In this document: positions 42,568-51,973 of the stretch, piece by piece
Layout: every line of letters starts with the position of its first letter
Position numbering within the stretch: the first letter of the stretch is position 1
Origin: an uncultured Bacilli bacterium
Lineage (GTDB): Bacteria; Bacillota_I; Bacilli_A; RF39; UBA660
Length of the DNA: 64,000 bases
Reading direction: 5' to 3'
Assembly: GCA_934102055.1 (NCBI GenBank)
Contig: CAKOSE010000002.1
Location: 41,933-105,932, forward strand
Made by a program: the position numbers and the translations under genes
Notes under the pieces: model-generated
What the model was told of the DNA's origin: nothing
The model's database searches: none
What the model saw: the letters and a program-made list of their open reading frames with translations, nothing else

Positions 42568-43920
42568 TTGAAAAAAGAAATACCAAATAACATAGAAGCA
42601 GAACAATCCGTACTAGGAGCAATGCTACTTTCAAAATATGCCTTAGAAAAAGCCGTAGAAACCTTAACAAACGAAAGTTTCTTTTTAGATAAACATGCAA
42701 AAATATTCAACGCATTAAAAAATCTCCAAAACAAAAAAGTAGCAGTAGATATAACTACTCTAACAACAGAACTAAAAGATGAAAACACACTAAATGAAAT
42801 TGGTGGTGTAGAATACCTATCAGATATTCTAGATAATACTCCTACTGCAGCAAATATAGATCATTATATAAAAATAGTCGAAGACAAAAGCATCCTAAGA
42901 AACCTAATAGAAGAAGCAACAGAAATAGCAACTCTAGGATATACAAACGAATTTTCCATAAATGAAACCCTAGACAAAGCAGAAAGTAAAATTTTAAATG
43001 TTGTAAAAAATAGAAAATCAAGCGACATAAAACAAATGCCCGAAGTACTAGCAGAATTTCAAGAAAACCTAGAAAAACTAGCAAACAACAAAGGAAAAAT
43101 AAGTGGACTTCCATCAGGATTCTATGATTTGGATAACTTAACAGACGGATTTCATAAAAACGAACTAGTAATTCTAGCAGCACGTCCAGCTATGGGAAAA
43201 ACAGCCCTAGCACTAAATATAGCAACAAACATAGCATTAAAATCAAAAAAATCAGTAATAATATTTACACTAGAAATGCGTGCTGAACAATTAATATCAC
43301 GTATGATATCATCACTTGGACAAGTAGATGCAAAAAAACTACAAAATGGTTCATTAGATAGCAAAGACTGGCAAAGAGTAAACGAAGCAGTAAGTCAATT
43401 ATCTGAAACAAATATCTATATAGATGATTCCCCAGGAGTAACAATCGGAGATATAAAAGCAAAAGCAAGAAGAATAGCAAGCCAAGATGAAAACCTAGGA
43501 ATAATCCTAATAGACTACTTAACACTAATAGGAAGCATGGGAAAATACGCTGGAAACAGACAACAAGAAGTATCAGAAATCTCAAGAGCATTAAAAACAC
43601 TAGCTCTAGAACTACAAATCCCAGTAGTAACCCTAGCACAATTATCAAGAACACCAGAACTAAGAGAAAACAAAAGACCAGTACTAAGTGATCTAAGAGA
43701 ATCCGGCTCAATCGAACAAGATGCTGATATAGTTGCATTTATTTATAGAGATGACTATTACAACGAAAACTCAAAAATAGACGACAACATGAGTAAAACA
43801 GAAATAATAGTAAGAAAAAATAGAAGTGGTAAAATAGGAACAGCAGAAGTCCTATTCAAAAAAAATACCCTATCATTCATGAATTATAGAAATGAAGAAA
43901 AAAGAGGTGAAACCAGTTGA
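42568..43920 (+). CDS. dnaB: Replicative DNA helicase (DnaB type; DnaC in B. subtilis)
   Basis: A 450-residue hexameric helicase. The N-terminal domain starts KKEIPNNIEAEQSVLGAML; the RecA-like domain has Walker A ARPAMGKTALAL, Walker B IILIDYLTLI and the LRESGSIEQDADIVAFIYRD motif. I take the TTG at 42568 (AGGTG 6 nt upstream); a GTG at 42559 overlaps that site. It overlaps the next gene in a TTGA. In B. subtilis a DnaB/DnaD/DnaI loader set is needed; none is in this window. Confidence 0.97.
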   Translation: MKKEIPNNIEAEQSVLGAMLLSKYALEKAVETLTNESFFLDKHAKIFNALKNLQNKKVAVDITTLTTELKDENTLNEIGGVEYLSDILDNTPTAANIDHYIKIVEDKSILRNLIEEATEIATLGYTNEFSINETLDKAESKILNVVKNRKSSDIKQMPEVLAEFQENLEKLANNKGKISGLPSGFYDLDNLTDGFHKNELVILAARPAMGKTALALNIATNIALKSKKSVIIFTLEMRAEQLISRMISSLGQVDAKKLQNGSLDSKDWQRVNEAVSQLSETNIYIDDSPGVTIGDIKAKARRIASQDENLGIILIDYLTLIGSMGKYAGNRQQEVSEISRALKTLALELQIPVVTLAQLSRTPELRENKRPVLSDLRESGSIEQDADIVAFIYRDDYYNENSKIDDNMSKTEIIVRKNRSGKIGTAEVLFKKNTLSFMNYRNEEKRGETS

Positions 43921-45386
43921 ATAAAGCAAAAATAGTCTTCCTAACAATTCTAGCACTAGCAATAAGCATAATAACAATCATACTAGAAAGCACTTCATAT
44001 GTTTACTACGAAGCCCAAAACGTATATAGAGTTTATCTAAACGGAACATCTCTAGGGATAATAGAAAGCAAAGACGAACTAGAAAAATACGTAAACAAAC
44101 AACAAGAAGCCTTAAAAGAAAAATACAACGTAGATAACGTATATATACCACAAGGACTAAAAATAACAAAAGAAACAACATATAATCAAAACACAGAAAA
44201 CGTAGAGAGTATCTATAACAAAATAGCCAACCAAGAGGACTTCACAATAAATGGATACACAATAACAATAACAGATCTAAAAGAATCAGAAAAAGATCAA
44301 AAAGGAACAGTAAATACACAAAAAATAAAAGAATATCTCTATATACTAGATGAAAGTATCCTAAAAGAAGCAATAAACGACGTAGTAAACTCATTCGTAG
44401 ATGAAAAAGAATACGAAAACTACCTAAATGAAATAAAAAAAGATCAAACAGCCCTAGGAGAAACCATAGAAAACGTCTATGTAAAAGAACAAATATCAAT
44501 CAAAAAAGGAAGAATACCTGCAAACCAAAAAATATACCAAACAAGACAAGAACTCGCAAAATACCTACTATTCGGTACAAATGAAAAAAACAAAACATAC
44601 ACAGTAAAAGAAGGAGACAGTGTTAAATCAATCTCAAACAAAAACAAAATGTCAACAGAAGAATTCCTAATAGCAAACCAAGACATATCAGATGAAAATG
44701 CCCTTCTTTACAAAGGACAAGAAGTAGTAATAAGTTATATCAATCCAAGAATTACAATAGTAGAAGAAACACATTCAGTAAAAAAAGAATCCATCAGATA
44801 TAAAACAATAGAAAAAACAGACGAAAACCTAATGCCAGGACACTATGAAATAATCCAAAGTGGAAAAAAAGGTGAAAGTAAAATAACAAGAAAAATAGAA
44901 AAACAAAACGGAAAAATAACAGAAGCCCTAATCATTTCAAGTGAAGTCTTAAAAGAACCAATAAACAAAATAGTAAAAACAGGAAGCAGTGTCGATTGGG
45001 CTTGGCCAACAGTAAGTAATTACACCATAACAGAACACTTTGGATATGTACTCCGTAGTGATATTGGAGAAAGCACAGCAAGATCACACGACGGAATAGA
45101 TATCGCAGGACTAGGATGTGGTTCACCAATATATGCAGCAAATTCAGGAACAGTAATATATGCCGGATGGGGTTCAGGATTTGGTAACGAAATAGAAATA
45201 AATCACGGCAAAGGAATAGTAACAACCTATGCCCATCTAAATAGTATATACGTTTCAGTAGGACAAACAGTCAAAAAAGGACAAAGAATCGGAGCAATGG
45301 GTAACACAGGATACTCATTCGGTTGTCATTTACATTACCAATTAACAAAAAATGGCACACTATACGATCCAATGGCACTTTACTAA
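43917..45386 (+). CDS. Cell-wall M23 peptidase with LysM and G5 domains
   Basis: 489 residues. N-terminal membrane anchor (about 6-24), a helical region, LysM (228-274, YTVKEGDSVKSIS...YKGQEVVIS), G5 (about 280-356) and an M23 endopeptidase with the zinc ligands His391/Asp395 (SHDGID) and His473 (HLHYQ), all present, so probably active. It would cut peptide cross-bridges outside the membrane. It starts at a TTG overlapping the helicase stop, with AGAGGTG upstream, and directly precedes the WalJ-like gene, the place where B. subtilis has the walRK genes, which are missing here. Confidence 0.9.
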   Translation: MNKAKIVFLTILALAISIITIILESTSYVYYEAQNVYRVYLNGTSLGIIESKDELEKYVNKQQEALKEKYNVDNVYIPQGLKITKETTYNQNTENVESIYNKIANQEDFTINGYTITITDLKESEKDQKGTVNTQKIKEYLYILDESILKEAINDVVNSFVDEKEYENYLNEIKKDQTALGETIENVYVKEQISIKKGRIPANQKIYQTRQELAKYLLFGTNEKNKTYTVKEGDSVKSISNKNKMSTEEFLIANQDISDENALLYKGQEVVISYINPRITIVEETHSVKKESIRYKTIEKTDENLMPGHYEIIQSGKKGESKITRKIEKQNGKITEALIISSEVLKEPINKIVKTGSSVDWAWPTVSNYTITEHFGYVLRSDIGESTARSHDGIDIAGLGCGSPIYAANSGTVIYAGWGSGFGNEIEINHGKGIVTTYAHLNSIYVSVGQTVKKGQRIGAMGNTGYSFGCHLHYQLTKNGTLYDPMALY

Positions 45387-45387
45387 C

Positions 45388-46128
45388 ATGAGAATAACAA
45401 TATTAGCAAGTGGATCAAAAGGCAATTCAACACTAATAGAAACAAACACAAAAAACATCTTAATAGACGTTGGATTGCCCCTATCAAACCTAGAAAAAAG
45501 ATTAGAAAGAAGTATGCCTAAAATAGATATCCTCATAATAACCCATACCCATATAGATCACATCAAAGGAATAAAATCACTATTAAAAAAACAAAATCCA
45601 ATAATATATACCCTAGAAAACAACCTAGAAGAAAAAATAGAACAAACACACCTAATAACACACGAAAAAACATACGAAGAAGAAAACCTAACAATAAACC
45701 TATTTGAACTATCACATGATACCCCCTGTCTAGGAGTATATCTAAAAGAAGAAGAAAACGAATTAATATATATAACAGACACAGGATATATAAAAGAAAA
45801 ACTACTAAAAAAATATCCAAACAAAACAATATATATAATAGAAAGCAACTACGAAGAAGAAATGCTAATGAACGGTTCCTATCCATTCTATCTAAAACAA
45901 AGAATAAGAAGTGATAAAGGACACATATCAAATGAAGATACATGTAGATACCTAACAAAACTAATAGGAAACAAAACAAAATACATATGTCTAGCCCATC
46001 TAAGCGAAGAAAACAACGACAAAGACATAGTAAAAGAAAAAGTAACAAATACAATAAACAAACTAAATAACAAACCAGAACACATAATAATATGCAGTCA
46101 AACAGAAAAAAAAGAAATAATACTATGA
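45388..46128 (+). CDS. walJ: MBL-fold hydrolase WalJ/YycJ
   Basis: 246-residue metallo-beta-lactamase-fold protein. Metal motif HTHIDH (about 52-57), start MRITILASGSKGNSTLIE. The family was proposed to act on DNA or coordinate division with replication. ATG at 45388, 1 nt after the M23 stop; an upstream TTG at 45352 would overlap that gene heavily. Stop is TGA, evidence for the standard code. Confidence 0.93.
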   Translation: MRITILASGSKGNSTLIETNTKNILIDVGLPLSNLEKRLERSMPKIDILIITHTHIDHIKGIKSLLKKQNPIIYTLENNLEEKIEQTHLITHEKTYEEENLTINLFELSHDTPCLGVYLKEEENELIYITDTGYIKEKLLKKYPNKTIYIIESNYEEEMLMNGSYPFYLKQRIRSDKGHISNEDTCRYLTKLIGNKTKYICLAHLSEENNDKDIVKEKVTNTINKLNNKPEHIIICSQTEKKEIIL

Positions 46129-46135
46129 GGTAAAT

Positions 46136-46591
46136 ATGATAAAAATAATTTGTCTAGGAAAAATAAAAGAAAAGTACATCCAAGAAGCAATCCAAGATTA
46201 CAAAAAAAGACTATCAAAATACACAAAACTAGAAATAATAGAACTAAAAGATGAAAACGATCAAATACCCAAACAAGCACTACAAAAAGAATACGAACAA
46301 ATAAAAAAACACATATCAGAAAAAGATAACCTAATATTACTAGATCCAAAAGGAAAAACATATACATCAGAAGAACTAGCAAACATCATAAACAAAGAAC
46401 TAACATATAACAGTAATATAACATTTCTAATAGGATCATCAAACGGTTTTGATAAAAAACTAAAAGATCAAATAAACAAAAAAATATCATTCTCTACCCT
46501 AACATTTCCACATGGATTATTCAGAATAATCTTACTAGAACAACTCTACAGAAGTTTTAAAATATTAAATAACGAAACATATCATAAATAG
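46136..46591 (+). CDS. rlmH: 23S rRNA pseudouridine-1915 N3-methyltransferase RlmH
   Basis: A 151-residue SPOUT methyltransferase with the SAM knot LIGSSNGFDKKLK and the C-terminal FPHGLFRIILLEQLYRSFKI. GAGGT precedes the ATG. The walJ-rlmH pairing is conserved in Bacilli. Confidence 0.97.
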   Translation: MIKIICLGKIKEKYIQEAIQDYKKRLSKYTKLEIIELKDENDQIPKQALQKEYEQIKKHISEKDNLILLDPKGKTYTSEELANIINKELTYNSNITFLIGSSNGFDKKLKDQINKKISFSTLTFPHGLFRIILLEQLYRSFKILNNETYHK

Positions 46592-46611
46592 GAATAACTC
46601 CTATTTTTTCT
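46587..46611 (+). terminator. Terminator after rlmH
   Basis: AATAGGA-ATAAC-TCCTATT followed by T5. Confidence 0.8.
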
Positions 46612-46648
46612 ATCAAAAAAATGATATAATTCATATGGAGGTAATAAA

Positions 46649-47311
46649 ATGATAACAGAAAAATGGGACATGATACTAGCAAACGAATACAAAAAAGAAT
46701 ACTTCATAACCCTATTAAAAACACTACAAAAAGAATATCAAACAAAAACAATATATCCAAAAAAACACGAAGTCTTTAGAGCAATGCGTCTAACAGATTA
46801 TGATGATATAAAAGTAGTAATTCTAGGACAAGATCCCTATCATGGCGAAGGAGAAGCCGAAGGCCTATCATTCTCAGTAAAAGACGGAATAAGAAAACCA
46901 CCATCACTAAAAAATATATTCAAAGAACTAGAAAACGATCTAGGATACAAAGAACCTCAATCAGGATCACTAGTAAAATGGGCAAAAGAAGGAGTACTTC
47001 TCCTAAACTCATTACTAACAGTAGAAAAAGATAAACCATTATCACACAAAACACTAGGTTGGGAAAGATTCACAGACGAAGTAATAAAAAAAATAAACGA
47101 AAAACAAACCCCAGTAGTATTCATCCTATGGGGAGCATATGCAAGAAGTAAAAAAGCCTATATAACAAACAAAAACCATTACATAATAGAATCAACCCAC
47201 CCATCACCATTTTCAGCAAGAAATGGCTTCTTTGGTAGTAAACCATTCTCAAAAACAAACAACTTTTTAATATCAAAAAAAATTAGTCCAGTTAACTTCA
47301 AACTAGACTAA
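46649..47311 (+). CDS. ung: Uracil-DNA glycosylase
   Basis: 220-residue family 1 glycosylase that removes uracil from DNA. Catalytic GQDPYHG and HPSPFSAR motifs are intact. GGAGG precedes the ATG. It ends head-to-head with the LemA-like gene: the two stops overlap by 4 nt and no terminator is seen between them. Confidence 0.97.
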   Translation: MITEKWDMILANEYKKEYFITLLKTLQKEYQTKTIYPKKHEVFRAMRLTDYDDIKVVILGQDPYHGEGEAEGLSFSVKDGIRKPPSLKNIFKELENDLGYKEPQSGSLVKWAKEGVLLLNSLLTVEKDKPLSHKTLGWERFTDEVIKKINEKQTPVVFILWGAYARSKKAYITNKNHYIIESTHPSPFSARNGFFGSKPFSKTNNFLISKKISPVNFKLD

Positions 47312-47808
47312 TTTTTAAATATCTCATACTCCTCAAGCTTCCTAACCTTAAAAGACTTACGATCACCAAACTTAAGAACCCTAAACAACTTATTTAAATA
47401 ACCCTTAAGAAATATCTCATTATAATTAAGAACATTAGCATTATAATAATCCTTAAGTCCATCAAGATCCTCTTCAAGAACATTAAGTTCCTTTATCTTA
47501 TCCCTAAACTTAGAAATCTTCTTTTCCTTAACATACTTATTTATATCAAAACTAACATTAAACAAAGCATTTTCCTTCTCATAAATAGAAAAATCATCAC
47601 TATACTCAAACTTATCCTTAATCTTCTTACTATTAATATCCTTAAGAAGCTCATTCACAAGATTTAGCTTCTTATCAAGAACATCACTAATATTCTCCTC
47701 AGCAATACATATAGATCTATTAATATCCTTAAGTTTAGAATACTTAAAAAATAAATAACCAGCAACAATCACTAACAAAAGTAAAATAGTTCCAAATATA
47801 TATATCAT
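47308..47808 (-). CDS. LemA-like membrane protein
   Basis: A 166-residue protein with one N-terminal membrane helix (2-22) followed by long helices. The spacing, the LVNELL segment after the first helix and YYNANVLNYNEIFLKGYLNK near the end recall LemA, but it is divergent. LemA function is not settled. AGGTGA precedes the ATG. Codon endings are T/G-rich, like every minus-strand gene here. Confidence 0.65.
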   Translation of the reverse strand: MIYIFGTILLLLVIVAGYLFFKYSKLKDINRSICIAEENISDVLDKKLNLVNELLKDINSKKIKDKFEYSDDFSIYEKENALFNVSFDINKYVKEKKISKFRDKIKELNVLEEDLDGLKDYYNANVLNYNEIFLKGYLNKLFRVLKFGDRKSFKVRKLEEYEIFKN

Positions 47809-47870
47809 AAAATCACCTATCTTCTGAGAACAATTATATCATAAAAAAAAGAACTTTAAAATAAAAATTC

Positions 47871-48188
47871 TTAAATAACTTTATAGTTGATCTCTTCATC
47901 AAAAACAATAAAATCCAAATAAATAGTCAAAAGTAAATACCACTTTCCAGTCTTAGGATCACTAATCACAACATGATCCCTAGCAGCCTGTTCAACAACC
48001 CCAGTAAATATCCTATCACGCCACTCATTAGCATCAGGAAAAGTCATATAAAAACTAGCAACCTTCCCCTTATTAAGCCTAAGTATATTCTCAACATAAG
48101 ACTGTTCCATAGGTAAATCAGATCCAGAAGGAGCACCACTACTATAATCACTAGAAAAACTATTAGGATTAAAATAACTATTATTCAA
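47871..48188 (-). CDS. gerQ: Spore coat/germination protein GerQ family
   Basis: 105 residues from a TTG start (GAGGTG 8 nt upstream; a GTG at 48197 overlaps that site). The core LPMEQSYVENILRLNKGKVA, SFYMTF and RDHVVISDPKTGKWYLLL match GerQ, a coat protein cross-linked by transglutaminase and needed to retain the lytic enzyme CwlJ in B. subtilis. The N-terminus is Ser/Asn-rich, as in GerQ. Finding it near ung recalls the B. subtilis region. A cwlJ or tgl gene is not in this window. Confidence 0.9.
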   Translation of the reverse strand: MNNSYFNPNSFSSDYSSGAPSGSDLPMEQSYVENILRLNKGKVASFYMTFPDANEWRDRIFTGVVEQAARDHVVISDPKTGKWYLLLTIYLDFIVFDEEINYKVI

Positions 48189-48286
48189 AAAAATCACCTC
48201 TAATAAAAGTTATGAAAAAACAAAAAAAATATACTAGAAAAAACATAATAAAAATTATATAATATAATAAGAAAGAAGGAATATAT

Positions 48287-48841
48287 ATGAAAATATCGGT
48301 AGGAGTCTCAGTAAGACACGTACACCTAACAAAAGAAGATTACAGTTTATTATTTGATGAACCACTAGAAATAAAAAGTCCGATCAATCAACCAGGACAG
48401 TTCGCTGCAAAACAAAAAGTAACACTAAAAAACGGAGAAAGAACAATCGAAAACGTAAGAATAATAGGACCACAAAGACCATACACACAAGTAGAAATTT
48501 CAAGAACAGACGCATATCATTTAAAATTGAATCCACCAGTAAGACCATCAGGAAAACTAGAAGACGCAGAAACAATAACAATAATTGGCCCAAAAGGAGA
48601 AATAACAAGAAAAGCAGCAATCATTGCAGATAGACACATCCACATAACACCAGAACAAAGAAAAGAAAAAAACCTAACAAAAGACATCTACAACGTAGAA
48701 ATAAAAGGAGAAAAAGGTGGAATAATCTATAACGTTCACATAGTAGAAAAAGAAGCATCATATTTCGAAATGCATATAGACGCAGACGATGCAAATGCAC
48801 ATAACTTAAAACAAAACGATGAAGTAGAGATCATAAACTAA
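48287..48841 (+). CDS. PduL-type phosphate acyltransferase
   Basis: 184-residue PTAC enzyme (PduL fold) that interconverts acyl-CoA and acyl-phosphate. The metal-binding motifs VRHVHLT, DRHIHITP and the C-terminal HIDADDANA are present. There is no N-terminal encapsulation peptide and no microcompartment gene, so it is probably the cytosolic enzyme that replaces Pta in acetate fermentation. Confidence 0.93.
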   Translation: MKISVGVSVRHVHLTKEDYSLLFDEPLEIKSPINQPGQFAAKQKVTLKNGERTIENVRIIGPQRPYTQVEISRTDAYHLKLNPPVRPSGKLEDAETITIIGPKGEITRKAAIIADRHIHITPEQRKEKNLTKDIYNVEIKGEKGGIIYNVHIVEKEASYFEMHIDADDANAHNLKQNDEVEIIN

Positions 48842-48855
48842 TCTCTACCTTTTCT
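48822..48855. terminator. Bidirectional terminator between convergent genes
   Basis: GTAGAGAT / ATCTCTAC stem (48824-48831 with 48841-48848) overlapping the ends of the PduL gene and of the small acidic gene. Confidence 0.7.
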
Positions 48856-49024
48856 TATCTCTATAATCCTCAATTAAATCAAGAATCTCCTCATCAGGAT
48901 CATCATATTCATCAAAAGAAATACCAATTTCATACAAATCATAATCATTCAAAAGCCCAACATCACTCATAAGATAATACAAATACTCACGATTAATGTC
49001 CTCTTCTCTATTCCTTTTTATCAT
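48845..49024 (-). CDS. Small acidic protein of unknown function
   Basis: A 59-residue frame: MIKRNREEDINREYLYYLM, a hydrophobic-acidic middle (DLYEIGISFDEYDDPDEE) and a basic end. AAGGAGG lies 7 nt before the ATG at 49024-49022, a strong site, and the gene overlaps the end of the PBP gene by 17 nt, so it is the second gene of that operon. No family recognised. Confidence 0.7.
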   Translation of the reverse strand: MIKRNREEDINREYLYYLMSDVGLLNDYDLYEIGISFDEYDDPDEEILDLIEDYRDKKR

Positions 49025-50960
49025 AACTATCCTCCTTTATAATAGGTTCAGTACCCTTTAAGTAATAAAGCACTTTTTTATTTTCGCTACTTTCACTAAC
49101 AACATTACCCGTAATAGGATTAACGAGCACCCCTACTACATCATTAGGTAAACTATACCAAGAAGCATCATGATTCTTAAAATACTTCTCCATACTAGTA
49201 ATCCAAGAACTCTTATTACCAGAAATAACCTCTGAAGATATATTAGAACTATCATCATACCCAGCCCAAGATGCAAAAACAATTTCTGGATTATATCCCA
49301 CAACCCAAGAATCAGTATCAGTACTTCCTGTTTTTATAGCATATTTCTTAGTAATGCTAGGAATCATACTATAACAAGTTGGATAAGTATAACTAACCAA
49401 ATTAGGATCATAAGTACTAGTAAGAAGTTCACTAATCATAAAAGTAATATCACTATTAAAAATAGGATCCTCCTTCTTTTTTTTATATTCATACAAAACG
49501 TTACCCTTCTTATCTACAACCTTAGAAATAAGATGAGGTTTAACCTTATATCCACCATTAGCCATAGCAGAATAAGCCCCTGCAAGTTCCATGATATTAA
49601 CCTCATAAGTACCAAGAGCAAGAGAAGGAGATTTCTCCATTTTAGAAGTAATGCCAGCTTTTCTCAAAGTATTATAAAGCTCATCCTCTCCAAGAAACAA
49701 ATGAGTCTTAACAGCATAAATATTATCAGAATATGCAATAGCAGCACTAAGAGCAATTTCCTTATTAGCATAAATATTCCCATAATTCTTAGGAGAATAA
49801 GTTTTTTTACTATCAAAATAAAAACTAGTCTCTTTACTAAGAAAAGTACTACTAGGAGTAAATCCATTCTCAATAGCCTTATAATAAAGAAAAGGTTTAA
49901 CAGTAGAACCAGGTTGTCTCAAAGAACTAATTACCCTATTATACTGACTCTTCCCATAATTCATTCCTCCAATTAAAGCAATAACACCCCCACTCTTAGG
50001 CTCCATCATAACCTTAGCAGTCTCAACCTTATCATCGACAGAAGCCTTCTTTAAACCATTTTCTAAAGCCTTTTGAGCATCAAGATCTAAAGTAGTATAA
50101 ATCTTAATATTACCAGTATCCAAATAACTCTTAGGAATACCGCTCAAAGAATTAAGCTCATTCATAACAGCATCATTATAATATATAAGAGAAGTCAAAT
50201 CATTCCCAAAATCATTATTCTTAAACACCAGCTTTTCACTAAAAGCAGAATTCATCTCCTTTTCACTTATATACTTATTATTATACATTCTCTCAAGAAC
50301 AACTTTTTGTCGTTTCTTAGAAAGATCATAATTATCAATAGGAGAATAATTAGCAGGACTATTAGGAATACCTGCTAAAATAGCAGCTTCTCCCAAAGAC
50401 AAATCCTTAACATCTTTATTAAAATAATACTTAGAAGCATTACTAATCCCATACATACCATGCCCATAATTAATAGTATTCAAATATCCTTCAAGAATCT
50501 CATCTTTACTATAATGAGCCTCAAGTTCATAAGTAAGCCACATCTCCTTCCATTTTCTATTCCATGACTTTTCAAAATCAAGAAACAAATTCTTAGCATA
50601 TTGCTGAGTAATAGAAGAAGCCCCCTGCTCTATACCACCAGAAGAAATATTAACAATCATAGCCTTAGCAATTCTTGGATAATCAAAACCAAAATGTCTA
50701 TAAAAATTCTTATCCTCAGTACTTATAGTAGCATTAATAACATAATCATTCATATCCTTTAAAGAAACCCAAGAATCATTACCATTACCTTGAAAAACAA
50801 GCTTAGACTTATTATCATACACAGAAAAAGCATTAGCACTCTTAATATCAAGTTTAGGAGTCAAAAAAGCATATAAAAACCCAAACAAATTAAACAAAAC
50901 AAAAACAAGTATAACAGAAATAATACATTTAACAGATATCTTCCAAACCTTAACTCTCAT
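49008..50960 (-). CDS. Class A penicillin-binding protein (PBP1a-like)
   Basis: A 650-residue bifunctional peptidoglycan synthase. One membrane helix (about 9-30), glycosyltransferase motifs (STEDKNFYRHFGFD; QGASSITQQYAKNLF) and a transpeptidase domain with SxxK in GSTVKPF, SDN in AYSDNIYA and KTGSTDTDSW. The ATG at 50960 with GGAGC is preferred over 51002. It is a minus-strand gene amid plus-strand ones, and its codons end in T/G. Confidence 0.95.
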   Translation of the reverse strand: MRVKVWKISVKCIISVILVFVLFNLFGFLYAFLTPKLDIKSANAFSVYDNKSKLVFQGNGNDSWVSLKDMNDYVINATISTEDKNFYRHFGFDYPRIAKAMIVNISSGGIEQGASSITQQYAKNLFLDFEKSWNRKWKEMWLTYELEAHYSKDEILEGYLNTINYGHGMYGISNASKYYFNKDVKDLSLGEAAILAGIPNSPANYSPIDNYDLSKKRQKVVLERMYNNKYISEKEMNSAFSEKLVFKNNDFGNDLTSLIYYNDAVMNELNSLSGIPKSYLDTGNIKIYTTLDLDAQKALENGLKKASVDDKVETAKVMMEPKSGGVIALIGGMNYGKSQYNRVISSLRQPGSTVKPFLYYKAIENGFTPSSTFLSKETSFYFDSKKTYSPKNYGNIYANKEIALSAAIAYSDNIYAVKTHLFLGEDELYNTLRKAGITSKMEKSPSLALGTYEVNIMELAGAYSAMANGGYKVKPHLISKVVDKKGNVLYEYKKKKEDPIFNSDITFMISELLTSTYDPNLVSYTYPTCYSMIPSITKKYAIKTGSTDTDSWVVGYNPEIVFASWAGYDDSSNISSEVISGNKSSWITSMEKYFKNHDASWYSLPNDVVGVLVNPITGNVVSESSENKKVLYYLKGTEPIIKEDSYDKKE

Positions 50961-51060
50961 AAAAAAAGCTCCTTTTCTAAGTTTAGTATGAAAAAAATCC
51001 AAAAAAATATGTGAAATAATAAAAAACTATGCTATAATGACCAAGAAATGGTGTGATGTA

Positions 51061-51393
51061 ATGAGTAAAACAAATATATCTATAAAAGTAAATGATTATA
51101 TCATAACAACAAAAGCAATCAAAAAAGATGACATAATCACATGTATAGACAATAATGACAAAAAAACAAAAATAAAATTAAACACACAAGACCTAATCCT
51201 AACAAGAGAAAATAACGAAATAACAATAGATATAGACTTCAAAAATAAAAACATAAAATACTACTTAAAAGAACATAATAAATACATAACAACAACCATA
51301 AAAATAAAAGAACTAAAACAAACAAAAAACAATCTAAAAATAAGATATATAAACGAAAAACAAGAATTTACTCTAGAAGTAGACATAAAGTAA
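51061..51393 (+). CDS. DUF1934 (YwiB-like) beta-barrel protein
   Basis: 110 residues of alternating beta strands rich in Lys/Asn/Thr (KVNDYIITTKAIKKDDI; IKIKELKQTKNNLKIRY), of the size and layout of YwiB. In B. subtilis ywiB is next to argS and rpoE; here rpoE follows and argS is missing. The ATG at 51037 overlaps the TATAAT -10 box, so the start at 51061 is chosen. Family call is from layout and context. Confidence 0.65.
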   Translation: MSKTNISIKVNDYIITTKAIKKDDIITCIDNNDKKTKIKLNTQDLILTRENNEITIDIDFKNKNIKYYLKEHNKYITTTIKIKELKQTKNNLKIRYINEKQEFTLEVDIK

Positions 51394-51535
51394 ATAAAAA
51401 AAACATAATTTCACATTATTTTCGTTGACTATTCATAACAAACAAGTTATTATTAAATATCGATAGGGAACCTATCTATAATAAAAGAAACAATATCATA
51501 AATTAACATATAATGATTTAAGAAAGGGTGTAAAT

Positions 51536-51964
51536 ATGGCAAAAAAATTAACAAAAGAAGAATTAGAACTAATGTCGTATAACGACATAGCAAACATCTT
51601 ATTAAAAGAAAAACCAAAACAATCAACACTAGATATATTTAGTAAAATAGTAGAAATGTTAGAGCTACCGAAAAACGTATTAGAAAACAAAATAGGAGAG
51701 TTCTATACAGCACTTACAAACGATAAAAGATTCATCTTACTAGAAGATGGAAAATGGGATTTAAAACAAAACCATAAAACAGAAAACATAACACTAGAGG
51801 ACGATCTAGAAGACTATGAAGAAGAATTAGAAGACTACGAAGAAGAACCAGAAATAGAACCAGAAGAAAACTATAGAGACGAAACAGATGACGACATATC
51901 TGACGTAACAGAAGAATATAAAAACCTAGTCATAGTAAACGAAGCTGAACTAGAAGAAAATTAA
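51536..51964 (+). CDS. rpoE: RNA polymerase delta subunit
   Basis: 142 residues: a HARE-HTH domain (1-75, LTKEELELMSYNDIANILL) and an unstructured acidic tail (about 85-142, runs of D/E). Delta helps recycle RNA polymerase in Firmicutes. The 140-bp leader contains a GATAGG-GAA-CCTATC hairpin. It is 9 nt before prfA. Confidence 0.95.
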   Translation: MAKKLTKEELELMSYNDIANILLKEKPKQSTLDIFSKIVEMLELPKNVLENKIGEFYTALTNDKRFILLEDGKWDLKQNHKTENITLEDDLEDYEEELEDYEEEPEIEPEENYRDETDDDISDVTEEYKNLVIVNEAELEEN

Positions 51965-51973
51965 GGTGATATT

